64,000 bases of DNA from Bosea vestrisii (GCF_030144325.1 NZ_CP126307.1:3207001-3271000), one strand, 5' to 3'; shown: positions 17,870-27,462, counted from the stretch's first letter. Translations and numbers: made by a program. The notes: generated from the letters alone by a model not told the origin.

Positions 17870-18489
17870 TGGGCCAGGCGACATTCTGGCGTGGCGATGC
17901 GCCCCTTATCCTCGCCTCCGGCAGCGCGACCCGCCTGCAGCTGCTTGCAGCGGCGGGACTCCCAGTTGAAGTGATCAAGCCAATCGTCGACGAGCGCGCG
18001 ATCGAAGCGGAGTTCCTGGCCATGGGCGGCTCGCCGGCAGGAGTCGCTGCCGCATTGGCGGAGTCCAAGGCGTTGTCGGTCTCGCCGCTCGCTCCGGGGC
18101 GGATCGTACTCTCGGCCGACCAGATGCTGACCTCAGAGGGGCGTCCATTTCACAAGCCCGAGGATGCTGCAGCCGCATACCGCCAGATCGCGGCGCTCGC
18201 CGGTCGGAGCCATGAACTCACCTCCGCTTTCGTGCTGGCACGGGACGGACAGGTCATCGGGCGGGGCGCCAGCAGCGCGATGCTCGCGATGCGCCCACTG
18301 ACGCGAGATTTCATCGAGCGCTATATCGCCCAGGCCGGCCAGGCAGCGACGACGAGTGTCGGCGGCTACCAGCTCGAAAGCCTCGGCATCCATCTGTTCG
18401 AGGCGATCGAAGGCGATCATTTCACCATCCTCGGCCTGCCGATGTTGAGCCTGCTCGCCACACTTCGCGACCTTGATCTCATCGCATGA
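17869..18489 (+). CDS. maf: Maf-like nucleotide pyrophosphatase
   Basis: Maf proteins are house-cleaning enzymes that hydrolyse non-canonical or canonical nucleoside triphosphates, and some are linked to septum formation. The 206-residue product starts with LILASGSATRLQLL (the SxSxxR catalytic loop), has DERAIEAEF, and contains SADQM with the conserved acidic residue. It is coupled on both sides: its ATG overlaps the upstream stop, and the aroE ATG overlaps its stop. Confidence 0.9.
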   Translation: MGQATFWRGDAPLILASGSATRLQLLAAAGLPVEVIKPIVDERAIEAEFLAMGGSPAGVAAALAESKALSVSPLAPGRIVLSADQMLTSEGRPFHKPEDAAAAYRQIAALAGRSHELTSAFVLARDGQVIGRGASSAMLAMRPLTRDFIERYIAQAGQAATTSVGGYQLESLGIHLFEAIEGDHFTILGLPMLSLLATLRDLDLIA

Positions 18490-19318
18490 CCAAACGTTGC
18501 TTCATCATCGGCCACCCGGTCGCGCATTCCCGCTCGCCGTTGATCCATGGCCATTGGCTCGCCGAGCACGGCCTGGCCGGCAGTTATGAACGCGTCGATG
18601 TGCCGCCGGCCGAGGTGCCCACTCTTATCGCGCGCCTGCGCGCCGGCGAGTTCGTGGGCGGCAACGTCACCGTGCCGAACAAGGAAATCGTGCTGCCGCT
18701 GCTCGATCGGGCCAGCGAGACAGCCCGGGCCATGGGCGCCGCCAATACGCTGTGGATGGAAGATGGCCGGCTCCATGGCGACAACACCGATGCCTATGGC
18801 TTCCTCGCCCATCTCGATGCCTGCGTACCCGGCTGGGGGAGCGGGCCCGGACTGCACTGATCCTTGGCTCCGGCGGCGCTGCCCGTGCCGTGATCCACGG
18901 CCTCCTTGAGCGCGGGCTCTGTCGCGTCCTCCTGGTCAACCGCAGCCCCGAGCGGGCGGTCGAACTAGCGGCTGCTGTTGCGAGGTCGGTCGAGGCCCGG
19001 CCTTGGCAGGACATTTCGGCGTTGGTGAGCAAAAGCGATCTGATCGTCAACACGACCTCGCTCGGCATGTCGGGCCAGCCGCCGCTGGAGATCGATCTCT
19101 CTGGATTGCGTCCCGGTACGATCGTCGACGACATCGTCTACGTTCCGCTGGAGACCCCGCTGCTCGCGGAGGCGCGGGCGCGTGGCGGCATTCCGGTCGA
19201 CGGGCTCGGTATGCTGCTGCACCAGGCGGTGCCGGGTTTCGAGCGCTGGTTCGGCGTCCGTCCGCAGGTCACGGATGCGCTGCGGGCGAAGCTCGAAGCC
19301 GACATTCCGGCTTTGTGA
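18486..19318 (+). CDS. aroE: Shikimate dehydrogenase AroE, broken by a single-base frameshift
   Basis: AroE reduces 3-dehydroshikimate with NADPH in aromatic amino-acid synthesis. The first part (18486 to about 18839) has GHPVAHSRSPLIHGHWL, GNVTVPNKE with the catalytic lysine, and NTDAYGF. The frame then shifts by one base. The NADP-binding half resumes as TALILGSGGAARAVIHGL and ends near 19318 with GMLLHQAVPGFERWFG. Adding one G to the five-G run at 18835-18839 restores a full-length protein of about 277 residues. Since loss would make the cell an aromatic auxotroph, a sequencing or assembly error is likelier than a real mutation. Confidence 0.9.
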
Positions 19319-19340
19319 ACATGATAGCGAAGGCGATGAG

Positions 19341-19952
19341 ATGACTTTCCTGCTCGGCCTCACCGGCTCGATCGGCATGGGCAAGTCGACGACATCGGCG
19401 ATGTTCCGTGCTGCCGGAATTCCCGTCCATGATGCCGATCAGGCGGTGCATGATCTTTATTCTGGCGTTGCGGCGGCACAGATCGAGGCGGCCTTCCCGG
19501 GAACGACGGTGGATGGTGTCGTCGACCGGGCGAAGCTCTCAGCGGCGGTGCTCGGTCGGCCCGAGGCGCTGGCGAAGCTCGAAGCCATCGTCCATCCGCT
19601 GGTCCGCGCCGAGGAGCAGGCCTTCCTGGTGCAGTGCCATCGGAGCGGTGCCAGCGCCGCGGTGCTCGATGTGCCGCTCCTGCTCGAGACGGGCGGAGAG
19701 AGTCGCTACGACGCCGTCGTCGTCGTCACCGCTCCGGCCGACGTCCAGCGCAAGCGGGTTCTCGGCCGTCCCGGCATGACCGAAGAGAAGTTCGCGGCGA
19801 TCCTCGCTCGCCAGATGCCCGATGCGGAGAAGCGCCGCCGGGCTCACTTCCTTGTGGACACGTCGCTCGGGCTCGTGGCCGCCGAGCGCCAGGTCCGCTC
19901 TATCCTGAACGCCGTTGCGGGCCGCTTCGGCCGCGTGATGAGGGCGGATTGA
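19341..19952 (+). CDS. coaE: Dephospho-CoA kinase
   Basis: CoaE phosphorylates dephospho-CoA, the last stage of coenzyme A synthesis. The 203-residue protein has Walker A GSIGMGKST from residue 9, the conserved HDADQAVHDLY, and LDVPLLLETG. ATG 19341 follows aroE by 22 bp, continuing the rightward operon; dnaQ begins 2 bp after its stop. Confidence 0.95.
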   Translation: MTFLLGLTGSIGMGKSTTSAMFRAAGIPVHDADQAVHDLYSGVAAAQIEAAFPGTTVDGVVDRAKLSAAVLGRPEALAKLEAIVHPLVRAEEQAFLVQCHRSGASAAVLDVPLLLETGGESRYDAVVVVTAPADVQRKRVLGRPGMTEEKFAAILARQMPDAEKRRRAHFLVDTSLGLVAAERQVRSILNAVAGRFGRVMRAD

Positions 19953-19954
19953 CC

Positions 19955-20662
19955 ATGCGCGAGATCGTTCTCGACACCGAGACCACGGGCGTCGAACCTT
20001 TGAAGGGTGATCGCATCGTCGAGATCGGCTGCGTCGAGCTCGTCAATCATTGCCCGACCGGCCGCAACTACCACGTCTACATCAATCCCGAGCGGAACAT
20101 GCCGGACGGCGCCTTCAGGGTGCATGGGCTTTCCGAGGCTTTCCTCTCCGACAAGCCGGTCTTTGCTGGGATCGCCGCCGAGTTTGCCGCCTTCATCGCG
20201 GATGCCAGGCTGGTCATCCACAACGCGGCCTTCGACGTCGGCTTCATCAATATGGAGTTCGGCCGGCTCGGCCTGCCTTCGATCGTGCCCGCGCTCGTGG
20301 TCGATACGCTGGCGATGGCGCGGCGCAAGCACCCCGGCGCCAGCAACAGCCTGGACGCGCTCTGCGCCCGCTATGGCATCGACAACAGTCGCCGCACCAA
20401 GCACGGCGCGCTGCTCGACTCCGAGATCCTGGCCGAGGTCTATATCGAGCTGATCGGCGGCAAGCAGACCAGTCTCGGTCTTGGCATAGCTGCTGCCGGC
20501 AGTGCTGGCGTTGGACTTGCCGTTACGATCGAGCGCCCCGTTCGCCAACGGCAGCTCGCTCCGCGTTTGACGCCTGAGGAGCGAGCCGCCCACGAAGCCT
20601 TCGTGGCGAAGCTCAAGGGGCCGCTCTGGCGCGGCTATCTCGGCCTGCCCGAGGAGGTATGA
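19955..20662 (+). CDS. dnaQ: DNA polymerase III epsilon subunit (3'-5' exonuclease)
   Basis: DnaQ is the proofreading exonuclease of the replicase. The 235-residue protein has Exo I DTETTG (D7 and E9), Exo II around IHNAAFDVGF, and Exo III HGALLDSEILAEVY with the catalytic histidine and aspartate. A C-terminal tail of about 55 residues provides the polymerase-binding segment. It ends the coaE-side operon and is followed by a hairpin facing the convergent terC gene. Confidence 0.95.
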   Translation: MREIVLDTETTGVEPLKGDRIVEIGCVELVNHCPTGRNYHVYINPERNMPDGAFRVHGLSEAFLSDKPVFAGIAAEFAAFIADARLVIHNAAFDVGFINMEFGRLGLPSIVPALVVDTLAMARRKHPGASNSLDALCARYGIDNSRRTKHGALLDSEILAEVYIELIGGKQTSLGLGIAAAGSAGVGLAVTIERPVRQRQLAPRLTPEERAAHEAFVAKLKGPLWRGYLGLPEEV

Positions 20663-20669
20663 GGCCGGC

Positions 20670-20699
20670 CGTCATGCTCGGCCGGAGCCGAGCATGACG
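20670..20699. terminator. Hairpin between convergent dnaQ and terC (repeat family copy)
   Basis: CGTCATGCTCGGC pairs perfectly over 13 bp with its complement across a four-base loop. It could serve both convergent genes, although neither side has a good T-tract. The half CGTCATGCTCGG recurs at 29319, so it is also a repeat family member. Confidence 0.6.
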
Positions 20700-20709
20700 A
20701 TTTCGTCGA

Positions 20710-21453
20710 TTACTCCACCCGTTTCCGGGTCGCCCGGCGTGACATCATGTTCAGCCCCTCGATCAGGGCCGAGAAGGCCATGGCGGCGTAGATATAGCCC
20801 TTCGGGATATGGGCGCCGAAGCCCTCGCCGATCAGCGTGCCGCCGATCATCAAGAGGAAGCCGAGCGCCAGCATCACGATCGTCGGGTTCTTGTCGATGA
20901 AGCGCGCCAGCGGATCGGCCGCCAGCAGCATCACCATCACGGCGACGATGACGGCGATCACCATCACCGGCACATGCTCGGTCATGCCGACCGCGGTGAT
21001 GATGCTGTCGATCGAGAAGACGAGGTCGAGCAGCAGGATCTGGAAGATCACGCCGCCGAAAGTCACGGCTGCGGCTGCGCCCCCGTCGAACATGTCTGGT
21101 CCGTGATCGGGATCGACCTTGTGGTGGATCTCCTTGGTCGCCTTCCAGACCAGGAACAGGCCACCGGCGATCAGGATCATATCGCGCCAGGAGAAGGCCT
21201 TGCCGAAGACCGAGAACACCGGAGCGGTGAGCTGCACGATGAAGGCCACGGTCGAGAGCAAAGCGAGGCGCAGGATCAGCGCCAGGCCGATGCCGATCCG
21301 GCGGCCGCGCGCACGCTGATGCTCCGGCAGCTTGTTGGTCAGGATAGAGATGAAGATGAGGTTGTCGATACCGAGGACGACCTCCATGGCGATCAGGGCG
21401 CCGAGCGCCGCCCATATGGCTGGGTCGGCGGCGAGCGTCATAAGGGCATCCAT
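20710..21453 (-). CDS. TerC family integral membrane protein
   Basis: TerC/Alx-type proteins are multi-helix inner-membrane proteins associated with metal (manganese) export and tellurite resistance. The 247-residue product has about seven hydrophobic helices and the signatures MEVVLGIDNLIFISI and LLDLVFSIDSIITAVGM, whose paired aspartates are typical. A polar loop (about 95-115) holds HHKVDPDHGPD. The start at ATG 21453 is where family similarity begins. No manganese riboswitch could be recognised upstream. Confidence 0.9.
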   Translation of the reverse strand: MDALMTLAADPAIWAALGALIAMEVVLGIDNLIFISILTNKLPEHQRARGRRIGIGLALILRLALLSTVAFIVQLTAPVFSVFGKAFSWRDMILIAGGLFLVWKATKEIHHKVDPDHGPDMFDGGAAAAVTFGGVIFQILLLDLVFSIDSIITAVGMTEHVPVMVIAVIVAVMVMLLAADPLARFIDKNPTIVMLALGFLLMIGGTLIGEGFGAHIPKGYIYAAMAFSALIEGLNMMSRRATRKRVE

Positions 21454-21553
21454 GGAAATCGTGAACCTCACGGGAATGGCACGCCGGGATGGCGGCCTCA
21501 GGCCCGCGGGAGATGGAAACGCTTCTGCGGCCGCGCAACGGTGGGCCAATAAA

Positions 21554-21575
21554 AAAGAGCCCCGAAGGGCTCTTT
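21554..21575 (-). terminator. Rho-independent terminator of secB
   Basis: AAAGAGCCC and GGGCTCTTT form a 9-bp stem around a CGAA loop. On the minus strand a run of T follows. It lies 30 bp beyond the secB stop. Confidence 0.9.
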
Positions 21576-21604
21576 CCTGTCGAATTCACAATGCCGGTCG
21601 TTGC

Positions 21605-22099
21605 TCAGGCGTTCGGGGTGCCCTGCTGCGCCTGCATCTCCTCGAGACGCTGGCGGTAGAGCTGAGCGAAGTCGATCGGATCGATATAGAGCGGCGGGAA
21701 GCCACCATTGCGCACGGCTTCGGCGACGATCGCCCGAGCGAAGGGGAAGAGCAGGCGTGGGCAGTCGATCATCACGACCGCATGCAGCTGCTCCTGCGGC
21801 ACGCCGAGGATGCGGAAGACGCCGGCATAGCTGAGCTCGAACGCGAACAGCGTCTCGTCGTTCAGGGTCGCCTTGCCTTCGAGCGTGAGGATCGTCTCGA
21901 CGTCGTTCTCGCCGAGCGCGTTGGCGTGGACGTTGACCTGGAGGCCGATCTGCGGCCCGCCCTGCTGTTGCTGCTGAGTCAGCGAGCGCGGAGCATTGGG
22001 GTTCTCGAAGGAGAAATCCTTGATGTACTGGACCAGCGTGTTGAGGCTGGGCCCCTGCTGGTCGGCGGCGCCGGCGCCGTTGCCGTTTTCGTTGGCCAT
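21605..22099 (-). CDS. secB: Protein-export chaperone SecB
   Basis: SecB keeps precursor proteins unfolded and delivers them to SecA. The 164-residue protein has the family core LNTLVQYIKDFSFENPNAP, then INVHA-type strands, and DCPRLLFPFARAIVAEAVRNGGFPP near the C-terminus. The ATG at 22099 (MANENGNGAG) is preferred, giving the usual glutamine- and glycine-rich N-tail. It is divergent from the Tim44-like gene, with its own terminator downstream. Confidence 0.97.
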   Translation of the reverse strand: MANENGNGAGAADQQGPSLNTLVQYIKDFSFENPNAPRSLTQQQQQGGPQIGLQVNVHANALGENDVETILTLEGKATLNDETLFAFELSYAGVFRILGVPQEQLHAVVMIDCPRLLFPFARAIVAEAVRNGGFPPLYIDPIDFAQLYRQRLEEMQAQQGTPNA

Positions 22100-22352
22100 C
22101 GATCCCATCATTATCTTCACAAAACCATCGGGAAATTCCGTGCCGTGGCCGGAACTGCCCGGGCAAGGCGGCGGCGCCGGGCCCGCGTCGGCTATCATGG
22201 CGGCGGGGCCGGCACAAGCGAAGTGAGCTTTCGCGCCCTTGTCGCGCACCGGGGGTGGATGTTACGAGCCTCCCTCACCATATCCGTTCGATGACGGGCG
22301 ACAAAAGCGCGCCCGCGCGGGAACGAGTTTTCGAGGTTCGGATCAGCCGGCG

Positions 22353-23078
22353 ATGCAGAATTTCGATATGACGACCCTGGTCTTCCTGGCCCTGGCCGTT
22401 TTCGTCGCCTGGAAACTGCGCTCGGTTCTGGGCCAGAAGACCGGGCACGAGAAGCCGCCGGTCGATCCGTTCGCGCGCCGCGAGACGCCGCCGCTTCGTC
22501 CCGATCAGCCGGGCACTGGCGAGCGCCGCGACAACGTCGTCCGGTTGCCGGGCGCCGCCAACGACGCCGCGGCTGCCCCGGTGGCCGATGCGGAACGCTG
22601 GAAGGGCATTGCCGAGCCGGGCTCGCCCATCGCTGTCGGCCTCGATGCGATCGTCCGTCAGGAGCCGGGCTTCGAGCCGCAGGGCTTTCTCGGCGGGGCG
22701 AAATCGGCCTACGAGACCATCGTCACCGCCTTTGCCCGTGGTGATCGCAAGACCCTGAAGGGTCTGCTCGCCAAGGAAGTCTATGACGGCTTCGAGCAGG
22801 CGATCGGCGAGCGCGAGAAGCGCGGCGAGAAGGCTGAATCCAACTTCGTCTCGATCGACAAGGCCGAGATAACCGGGGTCGACGTCAAGGGCAAGGCCGC
22901 CCAGATCACCATCGCCTTCGTCTCGCAACTGATCAGCGTGGTTCGCGACGCGCAGGGCAATGTCGTCGACGGCAGCGCCGACGCCGTCTCCGAGGTCAAC
23001 GATGTCTGGACCTTCTCGCGCCAGCTCGGCGGCCGCGATCCGAACTGGCTGCTGGTCGCTACCGAATCGGCCGCGTGA
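22353..23078 (+). CDS. Tim44/TimA-domain membrane-anchored protein
   Basis: This 241-residue protein has one N-terminal membrane helix (about residues 6-22, TTLVFLALAVFVAW), a proline- and charge-rich linker, and a C-terminal Tim44-like domain starting near FLGGAKSAYETIVTAFARGD. In mitochondria Tim44 tethers the import motor. The bacterial relatives sit next to secB in many alphaproteobacteria and are thought to act at the inner membrane, with their exact role uncertain. The stop overlaps the mltA GTG start. Confidence 0.88.
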   Translation: MQNFDMTTLVFLALAVFVAWKLRSVLGQKTGHEKPPVDPFARRETPPLRPDQPGTGERRDNVVRLPGAANDAAAAPVADAERWKGIAEPGSPIAVGLDAIVRQEPGFEPQGFLGGAKSAYETIVTAFARGDRKTLKGLLAKEVYDGFEQAIGEREKRGEKAESNFVSIDKAEITGVDVKGKAAQITIAFVSQLISVVRDAQGNVVDGSADAVSEVNDVWTFSRQLGGRDPNWLLVATESAA

Positions 23079-24238
23079 TTCGTGCCGCCGGTTTCGTTCT
23101 GGGGCTGCTGGCCGCAGGTATATCGATGACCGGCTCGGAAGCTTCGCCTCCACCTTTGCCGACGGGCGCCCGGGCTGAACCCGTGGCGCCCGCTGCGCTT
23201 GCGGGCTGGGGCACTGACGATCAGCTCGCGGTTCTGCGCCTGTTCGCGCAGGGCTGCGAGACCGATCCGCCGCTGCGGCAAGGCGCCGTTCCATCCCCCG
23301 CTCTGCCAGCCCTGTGCACGAAGGCTGCGGCCCTGTTCGCTACGGGTGACGTGACACAGGACGCGGCGCGCCGCTTCTTCGCAGACAACTTTACCTTCTG
23401 GCGTATTCGCCCGCCCGGCGCCGACCGCGGCTTCATGACCGGTTATTTCGAGCCGGAGTTCGAGGGCTCGCTGACCCGCTCGGACGCCTTCCCGACGCCG
23501 CTCTATGGGCGCCCGACCGACCTGGTGACCAAAATGCCGGGCGATGACTGGCAGGGCCTCGATCCGGCCCTGACCTCGGCGCGCCGGACGGCCAACGGGC
23601 TGGCGCCATTCCCGGATCGTGGGGCGATCGAGGAGGGTGCGCTCGCTGGCCGGGGGCTCGAAATCCTCTGGATGCGCGATCCGGTCGATCGCTTCGTCCT
23701 GCAGGTCCAGGGCTCGGGCCGGATCCGCCTGCCGGACGGCAAGGTGACGCGCCTCGTCTATTCCGGGCGCAACGGCCATCCCTATACCTCGCTTGGTCGC
23801 GAGCTCAGCCGGCGCGAGAGCATTCCACCCGAGCAGATGACCATGGACAAGCTCATCGCCCGGCTGAAGGCGGATGCAGGTTTTGCCCGCGAGCTGATCC
23901 GCCTCAACCGCTCCTTCGTCTTCTTCGCTCGCAACGACAACCTGCCGACAGGCTCCGGCCCGATCGGTGGCGCCGGCCTGCCGTTGACGCCGCTGCGCAG
24001 CGTCGCGGTCGACCGATCGCTCTGGCCCTACGGCATGCCGGCCTGGATCGAAACGGTGATTCCCGACGGCAAGGGGGGCACTGAAAAGCTGGCCCAACTT
24101 GTCCTGGCGCAGGATACCGGCACGGCGATCATCGGCCCGGCCCGGATCGATCTCTTCGTCGGCTCCGGCGCAGAGGCCGGTCATCGTGCCGGCCTGATCC
24201 GGCATCCCTTCGATTTCGTCGTGCTCTGGCCGCGCTGA
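23075..24238 (+). CDS. mltA: Membrane-bound lytic murein transglycosylase A
   Basis: MltA cleaves glycan strands to 1,6-anhydromuropeptides. The 387-residue protein starts at GTG 23075 with a hydrophobic signal segment (FVLGLLAAGISMTGSEA) but no clear lipobox cysteine, so it may be periplasmic rather than lipidated. The MltA domain includes TGYFEPEFEGS and QVQGSGRIRLPDG. The C-terminal 3D domain (LAQDTGTAIIGPARIDLFVGSG) carries the catalytic aspartates. It overlaps the Tim44-like gene by 4 bp. Confidence 0.93.
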   Translation: MIRAAGFVLGLLAAGISMTGSEASPPPLPTGARAEPVAPAALAGWGTDDQLAVLRLFAQGCETDPPLRQGAVPSPALPALCTKAAALFATGDVTQDAARRFFADNFTFWRIRPPGADRGFMTGYFEPEFEGSLTRSDAFPTPLYGRPTDLVTKMPGDDWQGLDPALTSARRTANGLAPFPDRGAIEEGALAGRGLEILWMRDPVDRFVLQVQGSGRIRLPDGKVTRLVYSGRNGHPYTSLGRELSRRESIPPEQMTMDKLIARLKADAGFARELIRLNRSFVFFARNDNLPTGSGPIGGAGLPLTPLRSVAVDRSLWPYGMPAWIETVIPDGKGGTEKLAQLVLAQDTGTAIIGPARIDLFVGSGAEAGHRAGLIRHPFDFVVLWPR

Positions 24239-24241
24239 GCC

Positions 24242-24805
24242 ATGCGGCGGCGCGGCAAGCTCCTCTCCGAAGCGGAACTCGAACTCTGGCGCCAGGTCGC
24301 GCGCACGATCAAGCCGCTACCTGGCCGCACGGCGGTCGAAGCCGAGCCGGAAGCGAAATCGGAAAAGCCGCCCGCGCCCGTGGAGAGCGCCCAGCCTTCC
24401 CCAGCACCGGCGCTCAAGGGCCGCCCGACGAAGCCCGCCTCGCCGCCGCTGGTGCCACTGGAGCGGCGCATGCGTACGCAATTGCGCCGTGGCCAGCAGG
24501 GCGTCGAAGCGGTGATCGACCTGCACGGGCTGCGCCAGGACGAAGCGCATGCGGCTCTGCGTGGCTTCCTGCGCGTGCAGCAGCAGCGTGGAGCCAAGCT
24601 CGTCCTGGTGGTGACCGGCAAGGGCATCGCCGGCGACGTCCCCTATGGCGAGGAGCGCGGCATCCTGCGCCGGAACGTCCCGCACTGGCTGCGTCTGCCG
24701 GATCTGCGCCCTCTGGTGCTCGGCTTCGACGAGGCCGAGCAGCGTCATGGCGGAACAGGTGCGCTCTACATCCGCCTGCGCCGCAGCCGGGACTTCAGCG
24801 AATGA
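24242..24805 (+). CDS. Smr-domain protein
   Basis: The 187-residue protein has a charged, proline-rich N-terminal half and a C-terminal Smr domain with the hallmark VIDLHGLRQDEAHAAL and VVTGKG. Smr domains bind or nick nucleic acids, and recent work ties some to rescue of collided ribosomes; the role here is not shown. It begins three bases after mltA and overlaps the next XRE gene by 4 bp, so all three are probably co-expressed. Confidence 0.9.
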   Translation: MRRRGKLLSEAELELWRQVARTIKPLPGRTAVEAEPEAKSEKPPAPVESAQPSPAPALKGRPTKPASPPLVPLERRMRTQLRRGQQGVEAVIDLHGLRQDEAHAALRGFLRVQQQRGAKLVLVVTGKGIAGDVPYGEERGILRRNVPHWLRLPDLRPLVLGFDEAEQRHGGTGALYIRLRRSRDFSE

Positions 24806-25176
24806 CGCCCTTCGGCCGCCGCGTCCGCGAACTGCGGGCCGCCCGCGGCGTGACCCTGGCGCAGATGGCGCAAGCGCTCGGTGTCACCCCGGCCTATCTC
24901 TCGGCGCTGGAGCACGGCAAGCGTGGCCAGCCGACCTTCACTTTGATTCAGGGCGCGATCCATGTCCTCGGCGTGATCTGGGACGAAGCGGACGAGCTGA
25001 TCCGCCTCGCCGAGCTCTCCCATCCGCGCATCGTGATCGATACGGCCGGCCTCGAACCGGAAGCGACGTTGTTTGCCAATCGCCTCGCCCATGAGGTGCA
25101 GTGGCTCGGCCCGTCCGATCTGGCGGCGCTGACTTCGATCCTCGACAGCGCCGCGCGCCGCCGCGGCAGCGCTTGA
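24802..25176 (+). CDS. XRE-family helix-turn-helix regulator
   Basis: A 124-residue DNA-binding protein with a Cro/C1-type helix-turn-helix in the first 60 residues (VTLAQMAQALGVTPAYLSALEHGKRG). The remainder is helical without a recognised ligand domain. It is translationally coupled to the Smr gene by a 4-bp overlap, a pairing common next to mltA in Hyphomicrobiales. Targets are unknown. Confidence 0.88.
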   Translation: MTPFGRRVRELRAARGVTLAQMAQALGVTPAYLSALEHGKRGQPTFTLIQGAIHVLGVIWDEADELIRLAELSHPRIVIDTAGLEPEATLFANRLAHEVQWLGPSDLAALTSILDSAARRRGSA

Positions 25177-25232
25177 CCTCACCAGCCGGCAATGCCACAC
25201 GCCGCCATTCTCCCGCCATTACGGACATCGCC

Positions 25233-26232
25233 ATGACCTCAAAGCGCTATGACGTGCTCGCCCTCGGCAATGCCATCGTCGACGTCTTCGCTTCGGCGGA
25301 GGAAGATTTCCTGGCGAAATACGAGCTGGTCAAAGGCTCGATGACGCTGATCGATGAAGCCAGGGCCGAGCTGCTCTATGGCGCGATGGGACCGGGCAAG
25401 GTGGTCTCGGGCGGTTCGGCCGCCAACACCATCGCCGGCCTCGCCTCCTTCGGCGGCAAGGGCGCCTTCATCGGCAAGGTCAAGGCCGACGAGCTCGGCG
25501 GGCTCTATCGCCACGACCTGGCCTCGCTCGGCGTCGCTTTCGACACTGCTGCGGCGAATGAAGGGCCCGCGACGGCGCGCTCCTTCATCATCGTCACACC
25601 GGATGGCGAGCGCACGATGAACACCTATCTCGGCGCCTGCCAGGGCCTTTCACCGGCCGATGTCGATGCTGCGACGGTCGAGAATGCCGATATCGTCTAC
25701 CTCGAAGGCTATCTCTGGGATCCGCCGGCGGCCAAGGGATGCCTTCCGCAAGGCCTCCGAGCTCGCGCACAAGGCCGGCGGGCGCGTCGCCATCACCTTG
25801 TCCGATTCCTTCTGCGTCGACCGCTATCGCGATGAGTTCCTCGGCCTGATCCGCAACCGCATGGTCGATCTCGTCTTCGCCAACGAGCACGAGCTGAAGA
25901 GCCTCTACCAGAGCGCCGATTTCGACACGGCGCTGGCGGCGCTGCGGGCGGAGAACGTCCTTGCCGTCATCACGCGCTCGGAGAACGGCGCGCTGGCGCT
26001 GACGCCGGACGGGGTCGTGGCCGAGCCGGTCTTCCCGATCGAGCGCGTGGTCGACGCGACCGGCGCCGGCGATCTCTTCGCTGCCGGCTTCCTGCACGGC
26101 CTGACGACGAACCGCGAGGCACGCGACTGCCTGCGGCTAGGCGCGCTCGCCGCCGCCGAGGTCATCAGCCATGTCGGCGCGCGCCCGAACGTCAACCTGA
26201 AGACGCTCGCGGGCAATAACGGCCTGCTCTGA
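25233..26232 (+). CDS. PfkB-family (adenosine kinase-like) carbohydrate kinase, broken by a frameshift
   Basis: The product resembles alphaproteobacterial adenosine kinases of the PfkB/ribokinase fold, phosphorylating adenosine or a sugar with ATP. The N-terminal part has VLALGNAIVDVFA and GGSAANTIAGLASFGG (PfkB signature 1). The C-terminal part has VVDATGAGDLFAAGFLHG (signature 2, catalytic aspartate). The frame breaks near 25736. Removing one G from GGG at 25736-25738 joins WDPPAAK to DAFRKASELAHKAGG and gives about 332 residues. A homopolymer sequencing error is likely. Confidence 0.85.
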
Positions 26233-26250
26233 GGCAGAAGGGCGGCCGGT

Positions 26251-27462
26251 TCAGGCCGCCCGCTTCAACCCAACGGCGCCCCAGATCTCGCTGAGCGCGG
26301 CGACCAGCGTGACGATGTCCTCGTCCGAATGCAGCGGCGTCGGCGTGATGCGCAAACGCTCGGTACCGCGTGGCACAGTCGGATAGTTGATCGGCTGGAC
26401 ATAGATCGAAAAGCGCTCGAGCAATTCATCGCTGATCCGCTTGCACAGCGCGGCATCGCCGACCATCACCGGCACGATATGGCTTGGGTTCGGCAGATGC
26501 GGGATGCCAGCCTGGTCGAGCTGGCCGCGCAGCTTGCGCACCCGGTCCTGCTGTCCATCGCGCTCGGCCGAGCTCGTCTTGAGATGCCGGATCGCAACCA
26601 GCGCGCCTGCGGCCAGCGCCGGCGGCAGAGAGCTCGAGAAGATGAAGCCGGAGGCGAAGCTGCGGATGAAGTCGCAGAGCGCTGCCGAGCCGGTGACATA
26701 GCCGCCCATCACGCCGAATGACTTGGCCAGCGTGCCCTCGATCAGGTCGAGCCGGTGGCTGAGCCCGTCGCGCTCGCTGACGCCGCCGCCACGAGGGCCG
26801 TAGAGCCCGACGGCATGGACCTCGTCGATATAGGTCATCGCGCCGAATTCGTCGGCGAGATCGCAGAATTCGGCGACCGGGGCGATATCGCCATCCATCG
26901 AATAAACCGACTCGAAGGCGATCAGCTTCGGCCGGCCTGAGTCGATCGCCTGAAGCTTGCGACGCAGATCCTGCGCGTCGTTATGGGCGAAGATCAGCTT
27001 CTCGGCCCGCGAATGCCGGATGCCCTCGATCATCGAGGCGTGGTTGGCGGCATCGGTCAGCACCACACAGCCGGGAATGCGCGCGGCCAGGGTCGAGAGC
27101 GAGGCCCAGTTCGACATGTAGCCGGAGTTGAACAGCAGCGCGGCCTCCTTGCCGTGCAGGTCGGCGAGCTCGCGCTCCAGCAGGATGTGGTAGTGGTTGG
27201 TGCCGGCAATGTTGCGGGTGCCGCCGGCGCCAGCGCCGCAGCTGTCGAGCGCTTCGCGCATCGCAGCGAGCACGGCCGGGTGCTGTCCCATGCCGAGATA
27301 GTCGTTCGAGCACCAGACGGTGACCTCGCGCGGCCCGTCAGGGCCGTGGAAGGCGGCGCGGGGAAAGCGGCCGGCGCGGCGTTCCAGATCGGCGAAGACG
27401 CGGTAGCGGCCCTCTGCCCTGAGGCTGTCGAGTTCGCTGCGGAAAAAGGCTTCGAAATCCAT
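26251..27462 (-). CDS. hemA: 5-aminolevulinate synthase
   Basis: ALAS condenses glycine and succinyl-CoA to 5-aminolevulinate, the alphaproteobacterial entry to heme synthesis. The 403-residue protein has the glycine-rich GAGAGGTRNIAGTNHYH, the YIDEVHAVGLYG aspartate contacting PLP, and the PLP-binding K247 in GTLAKSFGVMGGY. ATG 27462 (MDFEAFF) is the family start. The 206-bp gap to the divergent ammonia-lyase contains no obvious Fnr-type dyad. Confidence 0.97.
   Translation of the reverse strand: MDFEAFFRSELDSLRAEGRYRVFADLERRAGRFPRAAFHGPDGPREVTVWCSNDYLGMGQHPAVLAAMREALDSCGAGAGGTRNIAGTNHYHILLERELADLHGKEAALLFNSGYMSNWASLSTLAARIPGCVVLTDAANHASMIEGIRHSRAEKLIFAHNDAQDLRRKLQAIDSGRPKLIAFESVYSMDGDIAPVAEFCDLADEFGAMTYIDEVHAVGLYGPRGGGVSERDGLSHRLDLIEGTLAKSFGVMGGYVTGSAALCDFIRSFASGFIFSSSLPPALAAGALVAIRHLKTSSAERDGQQDRVRKLRGQLDQAGIPHLPNPSHIVPVMVGDAALCKRISDELLERFSIYVQPINYPTVPRGTERLRITPTPLHSDEDIVTLVAALSEIWGAVGLKRAA

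Noticed and set aside
18835..18839. Programmed ribosomal frameshifting in aroE
   Set aside because: There is no slippery heptamer with a downstream pseudoknot, AroE families do not use frameshifting, and three other genes here have the same type of one-base homopolymer defect.
21454..21553. Manganese (yybP-ykoY) riboswitch before terC
   Set aside because: The 100-bp leader lacks the recognisable conserved loops of that class.
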